NCBI GenBank assembly: GCA_964385305.1
Contig: CAYLOP010000026.1
Location: 1 to 27,434 of the forward strand
Direction: 5' to 3'
Source: CAYLOP01 sp964385305
GTDB taxonomy: Bacteria > Chloroflexota > Anaerolineae > Anaerolineales > E44-bin32
Length of the DNA: 27,434 nt
This document shows positions 8,426 through 15,814 of this stretch, one piece after another. Position 1 is the stretch's first letter. The number at the start of each line of letters is the position of its first letter. The notes under the pieces are model-generated. The model saw only the letters and a program-made list of their open reading frames with translations. It ran no database searches and was not told where the DNA came from. The position numbers were made by a program, and so were the translations under genes.

Positions 8426-8443
8426 TCGTGCCAGATTGCACAA
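8426..8443. promoter_or_regulatory. Candidate Rex operator
   Basis: The minus strand reads TTGTG-N8-CACGA over 18 bp. This matches the published Rex operator form TTGTGAA-N4-TTCACAA in length and in nine of ten outer positions, with inner bases C and G instead of A and T. It lies 9 nt behind the candidate rex -10 box, where a bound repressor would block initiation, and 54 nt before the rex start codon. It therefore fits autoregulation of rex. Confidence 0.62.
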
Positions 8444-8497
8444 GATCAGTCCTTATGATACAGTTAGCCGCGCCATCATTTCTCCTTGGAGTTTCGG

Positions 8498-9118
8498 ATG
8501 TCCCTACCCTCTGTTCCAGATATCGTCGTCGGTCGCCTGCCGCTCTACTTGCGCGCGCTTGATCAGATGGCGGAAGAGGGCCGTGAAATAACCTCCTCTC
8601 AAGAGCTTGGCGGGCGCCTGGGTATTTCCTCCGCTCAAATCCGTAAGGATCTTTCCCAATTCGGCGAATTTGGGAAACAGGGCACTGGCTACAACATCTC
8701 CTTTCTTGCAGATCAGCTTCGACGCATCCTGCATGTGGAGAGAATTTGGGACGTCGCATTGGTAGGCGCCGGCGATCTTGGTCGAGCCGTGGCACACTAT
8801 GGCGGTTTTGTGGATCGCGGCTTCCGAATCGTTGTCGTTTTCGATAATGACCCAACCATCATCGGTTCGCAGATCGGTTCCTTCATCATTCAAAATGCCA
8901 AGGATCTCGTTGACGAAATACGTTCGCGTGAGATCAAGGTCGCCATGTTGGCCGTACCCGCAGCGGATGCTCAAGAAGTATCCGAGCAATTGGTTGAAGC
9001 AGGCATCGAAGCCATCCTCTGTTATGCACCCACGTATATCAATGTCGACGAAAAGGTCAAGGTTGAATACATCGATCCTGTTCTCCACTTACAGCATATG
9101 ACCTACTACCTGCCGTGA
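8498..9118 (+). CDS. rex: Redox-sensing transcriptional repressor Rex
   Basis: Rex binds operators when NADH/NAD+ is low and releases them when NADH rises, controlling fermentation and respiration genes. The N-terminal winged-helix domain is seen at about 10-70 (SSQELGGRLGISSAQIRKDL, then FGKQGTGYN). The Rossmann domain follows, with LVGAGDLGRA near residue 88 and an acidic residue ending strand two in VVVFDNDP near 116. The domain-swapped C-terminal helix ends the protein (EYIDPVLHLQHMTYYLP). The frame is open from a TTG at 8486, but that TTG is part of the TTGGAG Shine-Dalgarno (8486-8491) that serves the ATG at 8498, giving 206 residues, the usual size. An 18-bp Rex-like site lies just upstream. 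Downstream, rex converges with the mreB-like gene. Confidence 0.97.
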   Translation: MSLPSVPDIVVGRLPLYLRALDQMAEEGREITSSQELGGRLGISSAQIRKDLSQFGEFGKQGTGYNISFLADQLRRILHVERIWDVALVGAGDLGRAVAHYGGFVDRGFRIVVVFDNDPTIIGSQIGSFIIQNAKDLVDEIRSREIKVAMLAVPAADAQEVSEQLVEAGIEAILCYAPTYINVDEKVKVEYIDPVLHLQHMTYYLP

Positions 9119-9187
9119 CCTTCAGTGGAGTCACTTGATATCTACGGGGATCTCAAGAAAGCAGAAATTTGTGGGACATTGAAAGAG

Positions 9188-9223
9188 GAAAAAAGAGCGG
9201 CGCGCTTTGAAGGGCGTGCCGCT
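9188..9223 (-). terminator. Intrinsic terminator of the atp-mreB operon
   Basis: On the minus strand a 10-bp stem (AGCGGCACGC with GCGCGCCGCT, one G-T type mismatch, 8-nt loop; arms 9214-9223 and 9196-9205) is followed by a C and a run of six T (9189-9194). It lies about 30 nt behind the mreB-like stop codon, so that gene ends the operon. On the plus strand no T-run follows, so it would not serve rex well. Confidence 0.85.
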
Positions 9224-9252
9224 TATGCTCTCAAGGTAGATGTTCCTCGTCC

Positions 9253-10260
9253 CTACGGTATAGGTAACGTACGACGCAGTCGCTCGAGCATGCCAAGCCC
9301 TCGGCTGGCTCCTTTCGCGATGCAGTCCACCGGTTCCTCCGCCAGATAAGCAGGCACGCCTGTCTCACGTGTAAGCCACTTATCGATCCCCCTCAGCAAT
9401 GAGGTTCCTCCACAAATCAGCATGCCTCGATCAATGATGTCGGATGCAAGCTCTGGCGGGGTGTTTTCAAGCACATTGCGTACGGCTGCAAGCTGAAGAT
9501 GAAGGGTCTCCTGAAGAGCCTCCACAATCTCACTGGTAGTAAGCGTAATTGGCCTGGGAAGGCCTGTCACCTGATCCTGGCCTTGGATCTCCATCGTTCG
9601 TTCTTCATCGAGAGGAATAGCAGCACCAATGCGTATCTTTGCCTCTTCCGCCGTCTGCGGGCCAATTATCAGTCCGTACTTCTTGCGCACATACGACATG
9701 ATCGCTTCATCGAGTTCGATCCCGCCGATCCTCACCGCATGTGCAGACACGATCCCGCTCATCGCGATCACAGCCGCCTGCGTGACCCCACCGCCCAGCA
9801 CAACGACCATATTCCCAGAGGGGGTGGCGATCGGCAACCCGACGCCGATTGCACCGGCAAGTGGTTCTTGAATAAGGAAAACCTCTCGATTCCCAGCCTG
9901 AAGGGCAGCCTCATGCACTGCACGGCTTTCCACGCTTGTGACCCCCAGCGGGACAGTGACCATTGCGCGCGGTTTAAAGAGCCGGGCAGGCCCGCATACC
10001 TTCTCGATAAAATGCCCAAGCATGCGATGCGTGACCTCAAAATCGGCGATCACACCATGACGCAACGGACGTGAAACTTCAATGACATCCGGAACACGCC
10101 CGTCCATCTCACGCGCCGCCTGACCTACATCGACGATCTTTAACTCCTCAATGTCGATCGCCACAACGGTTGGCTCGTGCAACACGATTTCATCATGCTC
10201 ACAGATGAGCGTGTTCACTGTTCCCAGGTCGATCCCAAGATTCTTGCCAAATATGGGCAT
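9253..10260 (-). CDS. MreB/Mbl-like actin homologue with altered ATPase motifs
   Basis: This 335-residue protein aligns with MreB from end to end by eye and would be a membrane-associated filament protein of the actin superfamily. The phosphate-1 loop GIDLGTVNTLI (residues 9-19) is intact, as is the adenosine-loop-like LICGGTSLLRGID near the C-terminus. The phosphate-2 motif is degenerate: MreB normally has VVDIGGGTT, here it reads VVVLGGGVT (152-160), so the Mg-binding Asp is V154 and the Thr thought to assist hydrolysis is V159. The IEEP motif reads IQEP, keeping the second Glu (E132), and IGGD is IGGI. It follows atpC by only 5 nt and precedes the operon terminator, so it belongs to the ATP synthase transcript. 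No mreC or mreD is nearby. It may bind but not hydrolyse ATP, or be a divergent lineage-specific MreB. Confidence 0.88.
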   Translation of the reverse strand: MPIFGKNLGIDLGTVNTLICEHDEIVLHEPTVVAIDIEELKIVDVGQAAREMDGRVPDVIEVSRPLRHGVIADFEVTHRMLGHFIEKVCGPARLFKPRAMVTVPLGVTSVESRAVHEAALQAGNREVFLIQEPLAGAIGVGLPIATPSGNMVVVLGGGVTQAAVIAMSGIVSAHAVRIGGIELDEAIMSYVRKKYGLIIGPQTAEEAKIRIGAAIPLDEERTMEIQGQDQVTGLPRPITLTTSEIVEALQETLHLQLAAVRNVLENTPPELASDIIDRGMLICGGTSLLRGIDKWLTRETGVPAYLAEEPVDCIAKGASRGLGMLERLRRTLPIP

Positions 10261-10265
10261 GACGT

Positions 10266-10721
10266 CTATTCTTCTACTCTTTCGCGCGAGGGTACACCCG
10301 GCGCTTTACGAAAACGCCGGACGGCATCGAGGCGAATCTTCGAGCGCCGTAGGGATGCTTGGATTGCCAGATATTGGTCCGTGTCCGGCGGTGGTCCTTT
10401 CTTCAGCAACTCTTCGGCGCGTGCTTTAGCGGCTTTTGCTCGTCCGACATCGATCTCGGCCACATTTTCGCCGACATCTGCGAGCACGGTCACAACATCC
10501 GGCCTCACCTCAATGACGCCACCCGCAATCGTGAATGCTTCTTCAGCACCTTCATGACGAACACGCAACACACCAAATCCCAGTGTGGCGAGCAGTGGGG
10601 CATGATCCGGCAAGATCCCCATTTCACCTTCAGAGCCAGGGGCAATCACGATATCAACCAGCCCCTCAAAGAGCGATCTGTCTTGCGTGACAATTTCACA
10701 ACGGATGGGCATCTTTCCCAT
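10266..10721 (-). CDS. atpC: ATP synthase epsilon subunit
   Basis: The epsilon subunit is part of the central stalk of F1 and inhibits ATP hydrolysis. The N-terminal beta-barrel (about 1-90) carries the family segments IVIAPGSEGEMGILPDHAPLLATL and the GGVIEV strand. A C-terminal helical hairpin (about 92-140, rich in Ala, Lys and Arg) is present, so the regulatory domain is retained. The 151 residues are slightly longer than usual because of a charged tail. The start is ambiguous: the ATG at 10721 lies one base after AAAGG, while M4 (10712, beginning MPIRCEIV) is better spaced and matches the usual family start. It lies 20 nt behind atpD and 5 nt before the mreB-like gene. Confidence 0.96.
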   Translation of the reverse strand: MGKMPIRCEIVTQDRSLFEGLVDIVIAPGSEGEMGILPDHAPLLATLGFGVLRVRHEGAEEAFTIAGGVIEVRPDVVTVLADVGENVAEIDVGRAKAAKARAEELLKKGPPPDTDQYLAIQASLRRSKIRLDAVRRFRKAPGVPSRERVEE

Positions 10722-10741
10722 ACCTTTCCGATGAGTCGTGG

Positions 10742-12142
10742 TCAGACAGCCGCCAAGCGCTCTGCCTTCTCAACCGCTTCCTCAATAGGACCAACCATGT
10801 TGAACGCTTGCTCAGGGAGATCATCATACTTGCCGTCTAAGATCTCACGGAAGCCTCGAACGGTATCGCGCAGTGAGACATACCGCCCTTCCTGTCCCGT
10901 AAACTGTGCGGCGACGTACATCGGTTGGGAGAAGAAACGCTCGATCTTACGTGCACGGGAGACGACCAGCTTATCATCTTCTCCGAGTTCTTCGAGTCCA
11001 AGGATGGCAATGATGTCCTGCAAATCCTTATAGCGTTGAAGGACCTGTTGCACCTCACGTGCAACAGTGTAGTGCTCCTCTCCCACGATGTTGGGGTCAA
11101 GGATCCGTGAGGTTGAGGCAAGCGGGTCGACCGCGGGGTAGATCCCCTTTTCAACGATCGATCGTTCCAGCGCGATGGTAGCATCGAGGTGTGTGAACGT
11201 TGCCACTGGTGCAGGGTCAGAATAATCATCGGCAGGGACATAAACCGCCTGCATGGAGGTGATGGAACCGGTTCGGGTAGAGGTGATCCTCTCCTGAAGC
11301 TCACCCATCTCCGTAGCCAGGGTGGGCTGATAACCAACCGCAGAAGGCATCCGGCCGAGAAGCGCAGACACCTCCGACCCCGACATGCTGAAGCGGAAGA
11401 TATTATCGATGAAGACCAAGACATCGCGGCCCTGGTCACGGAAATACTCGGCCATCGTCAGTGCAGTAAGGCCTACGCGCAAGCGAACACCGGGCGGCTC
11501 GTTCATCTGGCCGAACACCATTACGGTATCCTTCATGACACCGGATTCGAGCATCTCACGGTAGAGCTGCGTGCCCTCGCGCGTACGCTCACCAACCCCT
11601 GCAAAAACCGAGTTACCTTTATGCACGGTCGCGATGGTGCGGATTAACTCTTGGATGATGATCGTCTTGCCCACGCCTGCGCCCCCAAAGATGCCCGTTT
11701 TCCCACCCTTGGTGAAGGGCGCAATGAGATCGACTACCTTAAGACCAGTCTCAAAAATCTCTACCCTGGTAGACTGCTCCTCGAATGTCGGCGCCAGACG
11801 ATGAATAGGTAGATACTCGTCCGCCTCAACCGCCTCGCCGGCATCAATCGGGCGTCCCAAAACATTAAACACCCGTCCGAGCGTTATTTCTCCGACAGGC
11901 ACACGGATAGGCGCACTTGTATTCAACGCAGGCGCCCCTCGCTGGAGGCCATCCGTTGAATCCATCGCAACCGCTCGCACCCAATGTCCACCGAGATGAC
12001 GCTGCACTTCCAATACAAGCGGTTCGGTACCCTCACGGGGTACTTCCACGGCATCGAAGATTTCGGGCAGCTCACCTGGCGGGAATTCGCAATCCACCAC
12101 CGCGCCCTGAACTTGCACGACTTGGCCGTAAATTAATGCCAT
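10742..12142 (-). CDS. atpD: ATP synthase beta subunit
   Basis: The beta subunit carries the catalytic sites of F1-ATPase. The 466-residue length is normal. The beta-barrel (about 1-80) is followed by the nucleotide-binding domain with Walker A GGAGVGKT, the VFAGVGERTREG segment containing the catalytic glutamate, the Walker B stretch DVLVFIDNIFRF and the conserved SALLGRMPSAVGYQPTL loop. The C-terminal helical domain carries LEELGEDDKLVVSRARKIERFFSQP, the counterpart of the DELSEEDK region. All key residues appear intact, so the enzyme should be functional. The ATG at 12140-12142 has a strong GGAGG Shine-Dalgarno. It is 14 nt behind atpG and 20 nt before atpC. Confidence 0.99.
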   Translation of the reverse strand: MALIYGQVVQVQGAVVDCEFPPGELPEIFDAVEVPREGTEPLVLEVQRHLGGHWVRAVAMDSTDGLQRGAPALNTSAPIRVPVGEITLGRVFNVLGRPIDAGEAVEADEYLPIHRLAPTFEEQSTRVEIFETGLKVVDLIAPFTKGGKTGIFGGAGVGKTIIIQELIRTIATVHKGNSVFAGVGERTREGTQLYREMLESGVMKDTVMVFGQMNEPPGVRLRVGLTALTMAEYFRDQGRDVLVFIDNIFRFSMSGSEVSALLGRMPSAVGYQPTLATEMGELQERITSTRTGSITSMQAVYVPADDYSDPAPVATFTHLDATIALERSIVEKGIYPAVDPLASTSRILDPNIVGEEHYTVAREVQQVLQRYKDLQDIIAILGLEELGEDDKLVVSRARKIERFFSQPMYVAAQFTGQEGRYVSLRDTVRGFREILDGKYDDLPEQAFNMVGPIEEAVEKAERLAAV

Positions 12143-12156
12143 CCTTGCCTCCAGGA

Positions 12157-13080
12157 TTAAGACCTTTCCATTCTACTTTGTGTGAGTGCCTCTGCTCCGC
12201 CGGCGATATCCAGCATGTCACTGGTGATCGCTAACTGGCGCGCCTTGTTGTACTCCAGGCTGAGCGCTGCTACTAACTCGTTCGCGTTATCGGTCGCATT
12301 GCGCATGGCGACCATGCGTGCAGCGTGCTCGCTTGCCAAGGATTCTAAAACCGCCTGGTAAACCTGTAGTTCTGTTAAGCGAGGTACGATTCGGGTAATC
12401 AGCTGCTCTTCACTGGGTTCATAGATATAGGCAGCTTCTGGACCTTGCCTCTCGACCGGAGTCTGCTGTTGATAAGTTTCATCCCCGCCTATGAGAATTT
12501 CGTCGAATTCCAGCGGCAACAGCATCTTGTGCGACGGGACCTGACGGAGCAGGTTGATAAAATCCGTATAAACGAGATGAACCTGATCTGCACGCCCCGA
12601 TTCAAATTCCTCGATCGCCAGTCTGCCTATGGCAGAGACATCCGCAAACGAAGGCTCGTCGGGTAGATCACTGAATTCAGCCATGATATCCATACCACGG
12701 CGGAAGAGCATGTCGCGCCCTTTGCGTCCAATCGTGACGTACCGGACTGAAAGCTCCAAGTCACCAAAGGTCCTCAGTGTGTAGCGCACGATATTCGTGT
12801 TATAAGCGCCGGCAAGACCTCTACTGCCGCTTACAAATATAACGAGAAGTTTGCTGATATCTTCGCGGCTCGTCAATAGGGGATGGATGTATTCGCGTGC
12901 TGGCTGGCGAGCCAGATGTCGCAAGACCTGCCATGCTTTGTCGGCGTACGGACGCGTGGCTAAGACGCGTTGCTGGGCTTTTCGGACACGACTGGCGCTC
13001 ACAGCTTCAAGGGCGCGTGTCACCTGAGCGATGTTATGAACACTTCGAATGCGCAACCGCATTTCGCGGGTAGAAGCCAT
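12157..13080 (-). CDS. atpG: ATP synthase gamma subunit
   Basis: Gamma forms the rotating coiled-coil shaft of F1 that couples proton flow to catalysis in beta. The N-terminal helix begins STREMRLRIRSVHNIAQVTRALEAVSASRVRKAQ, and the C-terminal helix holds the conserved MRNATDNANELVAALSLEYNKARQ region, both diagnostic. The central Rossmann-like domain includes the SGSRGLAGAYNTNIVR segment. At 307 residues it is a little longer than the usual 285-295, with extra sequence around 215-230 (YQQQTPVERQGPEAAY). The ATG at 13078-13080 has a GGGGAG Shine-Dalgarno nine bases upstream. It sits 22 nt behind atpA and 14 nt before atpD in the expected order. Confidence 0.98.
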   Translation of the reverse strand: MASTREMRLRIRSVHNIAQVTRALEAVSASRVRKAQQRVLATRPYADKAWQVLRHLARQPAREYIHPLLTSREDISKLLVIFVSGSRGLAGAYNTNIVRYTLRTFGDLELSVRYVTIGRKGRDMLFRRGMDIMAEFSDLPDEPSFADVSAIGRLAIEEFESGRADQVHLVYTDFINLLRQVPSHKMLLPLEFDEILIGGDETYQQQTPVERQGPEAAYIYEPSEEQLITRIVPRLTELQVYQAVLESLASEHAARMVAMRNATDNANELVAALSLEYNKARQLAITSDMLDIAGGAEALTQSRMERS

Positions 13081-13102
13081 ATGAGTCTACTCCCCAGTCT
13101 AT

Positions 13103-14767
13103 TTAGGAACCTTGCCAGTCACGGTTGAAGGTCTCAATTGCTTGCCGCAATTTCTCTTCCGTCTCGGGCTCTAAACACTCGCTCCCCGCGATGTCTGCGA
13201 AAATGTCGCTGTGAGACGTTTCCAGGCTGCGCAACAAGGCTGCCTGCCACGCTCCGATCTCGTCGACAGAGATATCATCCGCGTAGCCATTCGTGCCCGC
13301 AAAGAGCACGGCGACTTGCTGCTCCAATTCGAGCGGTTGATACTGCGGCTGTTTTAAGATCTCCTGCAGCCGCTGACCACGGTTGAGCTGAGCTAGTGTG
13401 GCTTTATCGAGATCGGAACCAAATTGGGCAAAGGCCGCCACCTCACGATAGTTCGCCATGTCGAGACGGAGCATACCGACAACCTGCCGCATGGCGCGCG
13501 TCTGTGCGTCGCCACCAACGCGCGAAACGGACAGCCCGGCATTAATCGCAGGTCGAATGCCAGCGTTGAAAAGCTCACCTTCGAGATAAATCTGACCATC
13601 TGTGATGGAAATAACGTTGGTTGGAATATATGCGGAGACGTCGCCCAGTTGTGTCTCAATAATCGGCAGCGCTGTGAGCGAGCCGCCTGACCCATCTACC
13701 TGTGCAACACGAAACTTTGAGGCTTCCGGCAGCGCTTCCAAGCCACGTTCCGCGTCATGCAATGCAAGTGGCCCGTCGTAGACAACCTCATCCACAGAAT
13801 CAGATACGGACGCCTCACCCTCATGGTTTTTAGGCACAATGACGTATTGATCTGCGAGGCGTACGGCACGTTCCAGTAAGCGGCTGTGCAGGTAAAACAC
13901 ATCCCCCGGGTAAGCTTCCCGCCCGGGAGGACGGCGAAGCAGGAGAGAAACCTGGCGATAAGCCCACGCGTGCTTCGATAGATCGTCATAAACTACGAGC
14001 GCATCCAAGCCCTTCGCCGCAAATCCCTCACCCATCGCGCAGCCTGCGTAGGGAGCTATGTACTGCAATCCCGCCGGTTCGTCCGCTGCTGCGACCACCA
14101 CCAAGGTATGGTCCATCGCGCCATGTTGCTCAAGCGTCGCAACCGTCCTCGCGATCCCGGCGCGCTTCTGACCAATTGCAACGTAGATACAGATCAGGTC
14201 TTTCCCCTTCTGATTGATGATGGTGTCAATCGCAAGCGCGGTCTTGCCCGTTTGGCGGTCGCCGATGATCAATTCGCGCTGCCCTCGACCGATAGGTATC
14301 ATTGCATCGATCGCTTTAATGCCTGTCATTACAGCGGTGTCGACGTCTTTTCGTTGGACAACCCCTGCAGCGATGCGCTCGATTGGCCTGAAGTCTTCAA
14401 ACTGGATTGGGCCTTTGCCATCGATCGGCTCGCCAAGCGCGTTCACCACGCGGCCAATCATCCCCTCCCCCACAGGCACAGAGACGATACGGCCAGTGCT
14501 ACTGACCGTCATACCCTCCTCAATACCAGAGTATTCTCCCATGATAATGACGCCGATGGCTTTTTTTTCAAGGTTGAATGCGATACCCATCACGCCATTT
14601 GCAAACTGCACCAGCTCCTGTGAGCCCACATCCGCCAAGCCAGAGACGCGTGCAATGCCATCCCCCGCCTCAATGACCGTTCCAACATCCTTGAGTTTGA
14701 CCTCAGGCGTAAATTGGTCAATCTTTTGCCGGAGCTCCGAGGAAAGACCTTGTATCATATCCGACAT
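13103..14767 (-). CDS. atpA: ATP synthase alpha subunit with a roughly 50-residue insertion
   Basis: Alpha forms the F1 hexamer with beta and carries the regulatory nucleotide sites. The Walker A GDRQTGKT is at 169-176, followed by the YVAIGQKRAGIARTV region and IAPYAGCAMGE. The usual alpha length is about 500-515; this one is 554. The excess lies between LLERAVRLAD (ending at 306) and GSGGSLTALPIIET (starting at 359), where ordinary alphas go almost directly from LERA-K to GGGSLTALP. The insert is charged (VPKNHEGEASVSDSVDEVVY) and retains the reading frame, so it is not a frameshift artefact. I believe similar insertions exist in other Chloroflexota alphas, from memory only. The ATG at 14765-14767 follows GGAGG. 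Upstream there is no atpH, atpF, atpE or atpB. Confidence 0.98.
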   Translation of the reverse strand: MSDMIQGLSSELRQKIDQFTPEVKLKDVGTVIEAGDGIARVSGLADVGSQELVQFANGVMGIAFNLEKKAIGVIIMGEYSGIEEGMTVSSTGRIVSVPVGEGMIGRVVNALGEPIDGKGPIQFEDFRPIERIAAGVVQRKDVDTAVMTGIKAIDAMIPIGRGQRELIIGDRQTGKTALAIDTIINQKGKDLICIYVAIGQKRAGIARTVATLEQHGAMDHTLVVVAAADEPAGLQYIAPYAGCAMGEGFAAKGLDALVVYDDLSKHAWAYRQVSLLLRRPPGREAYPGDVFYLHSRLLERAVRLADQYVIVPKNHEGEASVSDSVDEVVYDGPLALHDAERGLEALPEASKFRVAQVDGSGGSLTALPIIETQLGDVSAYIPTNVISITDGQIYLEGELFNAGIRPAINAGLSVSRVGGDAQTRAMRQVVGMLRLDMANYREVAAFAQFGSDLDKATLAQLNRGQRLQEILKQPQYQPLELEQQVAVLFAGTNGYADDISVDEIGAWQAALLRSLETSHSDIFADIAGSECLEPETEEKLRQAIETFNRDWQGS

Positions 14768-14938
14768 GTTGCCTCCAAACCGGGAAAGAGAACTGCACGA
14801 ACGCTTACTACGCTACGTTAAAACAGCCGGCGAATTCCATTGAGAATCGACGGCCATGCCGTGAACGTCCTCTGGCGAGGGTTTGCGACGAAAAGTAACG
14901 GCGATATTGTAACGTCGGGTTCATTTCCGAACGTGGGA

Positions 14939-14967
14939 ATGATACCTGAAGGCCTCTCTTTTGTCCA
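14939..14967 (-). promoter_or_regulatory. Promoter of the atpAGDC-mreB operon
   Basis: On the minus strand TGGACA (14962-14967, five of six to TTGACA) and TATCAT (14939-14944, five of six to TATAAT) are separated by exactly 17 nt. Transcription would start near 14932, giving an untranslated leader of about 165 nt before the atpA ATG. No strong leader structure was seen apart from short palindromes. Confidence 0.7.
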
Positions 14968-15057
14968 GCGAGACGATCACAGCATACCTGGAACCGCTCT
15001 CTATTAGACGCTTGCAGGCGCAAATGTGCCATGACCATCACGCCGGCGGCAGCCTCT

Positions 15058-15498
15058 TCAATCCACCGCATGAGCGGAGCTCGCCTCAAGTCCACGTGTG
15101 ACCTCCATCCCAGGCGCATCCTTCGGTCTTCGTACGAAACCACGCTTCTCATAGAAACCAACTTTCCCCCTCGCGCAGAATAACTGGATGTCCCGGATAC
15201 CTTTTCGCTTGCATCGATCAACAAGCCGCTCCAGGAGATTCCCACCTATTCCCTTGTATTGATACCTCGGCAATACAATCAAATCCAGGATCAAGGCATG
15301 CATGATGGTGTCGGAGATAACCCGTCCGAAGCCGACCAGGCGGTCGCGATCATATGCCGAGACTGTATACCAACTGTTCTCCATAGCCTGTATGAGTTCA
15401 TCGGGCTTTAAATCGTAGATCTGATTCCAACCCGTTGTTTCAAAAAGCTTGAAGAAGTCATCTTCCATAGGGATGGTTTCTGTATAGGCGATTTCCAT
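15058..15498 (-). CDS. GNAT-family N-acetyltransferase
   Basis: This predicted acetyl-CoA-dependent acetyltransferase has 146 residues. The acetyl-CoA-binding motif A is visible: LILDLIVLPRYQYKGIGGNLL, where QYKGIG fits the Q/R-x-x-G-x-G/A signature. It is followed by motif B with GFYEKRGFVRRP, the common C-terminal element of the family. The substrate (a small molecule or protein amine) cannot be predicted. The ATG at 15496-15498 has an AGGAGA Shine-Dalgarno eight bases upstream. The gene ends about 90 nt before the atp promoter on the same strand, so read-through into atp is possible, but no functional link is evident. Confidence 0.9.
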   Translation of the reverse strand: MEIAYTETIPMEDDFFKLFETTGWNQIYDLKPDELIQAMENSWYTVSAYDRDRLVGFGRVISDTIMHALILDLIVLPRYQYKGIGGNLLERLVDRCKRKGIRDIQLFCARGKVGFYEKRGFVRRPKDAPGMEVTRGLEASSAHAVD

Positions 15499-15814
15499 GC
15501 TTCGGATCTCCTATGTACGGCTGCGTACCATGCTGTGATACAAGATCTGCAAGTTGCTTGGGGATCATGGTAATGAATGTCATTCTTAATTTACAATCAT
15601 CGTGGCTCCGAATCTAGGGAACGCCATCATTCGTAAATTAACACGCTTTCAATGCTGGGTATCATCCATCCGTGACATCTCTGATCGCGCTCTTTCCCGC
15701 TTTATATAACGCTTCAAGCCTACGGTGGATTTAAGATTCTCCACCTGGATCCACGGACAATGCAGGGGATTATCCCCTGAGGAATGGAAAGCACCTTACA
15801 TGATTAGGGTTTGC
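15499..15814. other. Intergenic region with two short hairpins
   Basis: No gene is supported here. A 6-bp repeat (GGTGGA 15724-15729 with TCCACC 15740-15745) and a 7-bp repeat with a 3-nt loop (CAGGGGA 15763-15769 with TCCCCTG 15773-15779) lie just behind the hydrolase stop codon on its strand. They may end its transcript, although neither is followed by a clear T-run. Confidence 0.45.

Noticed and set aside
8486..8497. TTG start four codons upstream for rex
   Set aside because: The TTG is part of the TTGGAG Shine-Dalgarno of the ATG at 8498, which gives the standard Rex N-terminus.
14808..15245. 145-codon minus-strand frame upstream of atpA, tested as an atpH remnant
   Set aside because: No resemblance to delta or b subunits; it overlaps the GNAT gene and the atp promoter.
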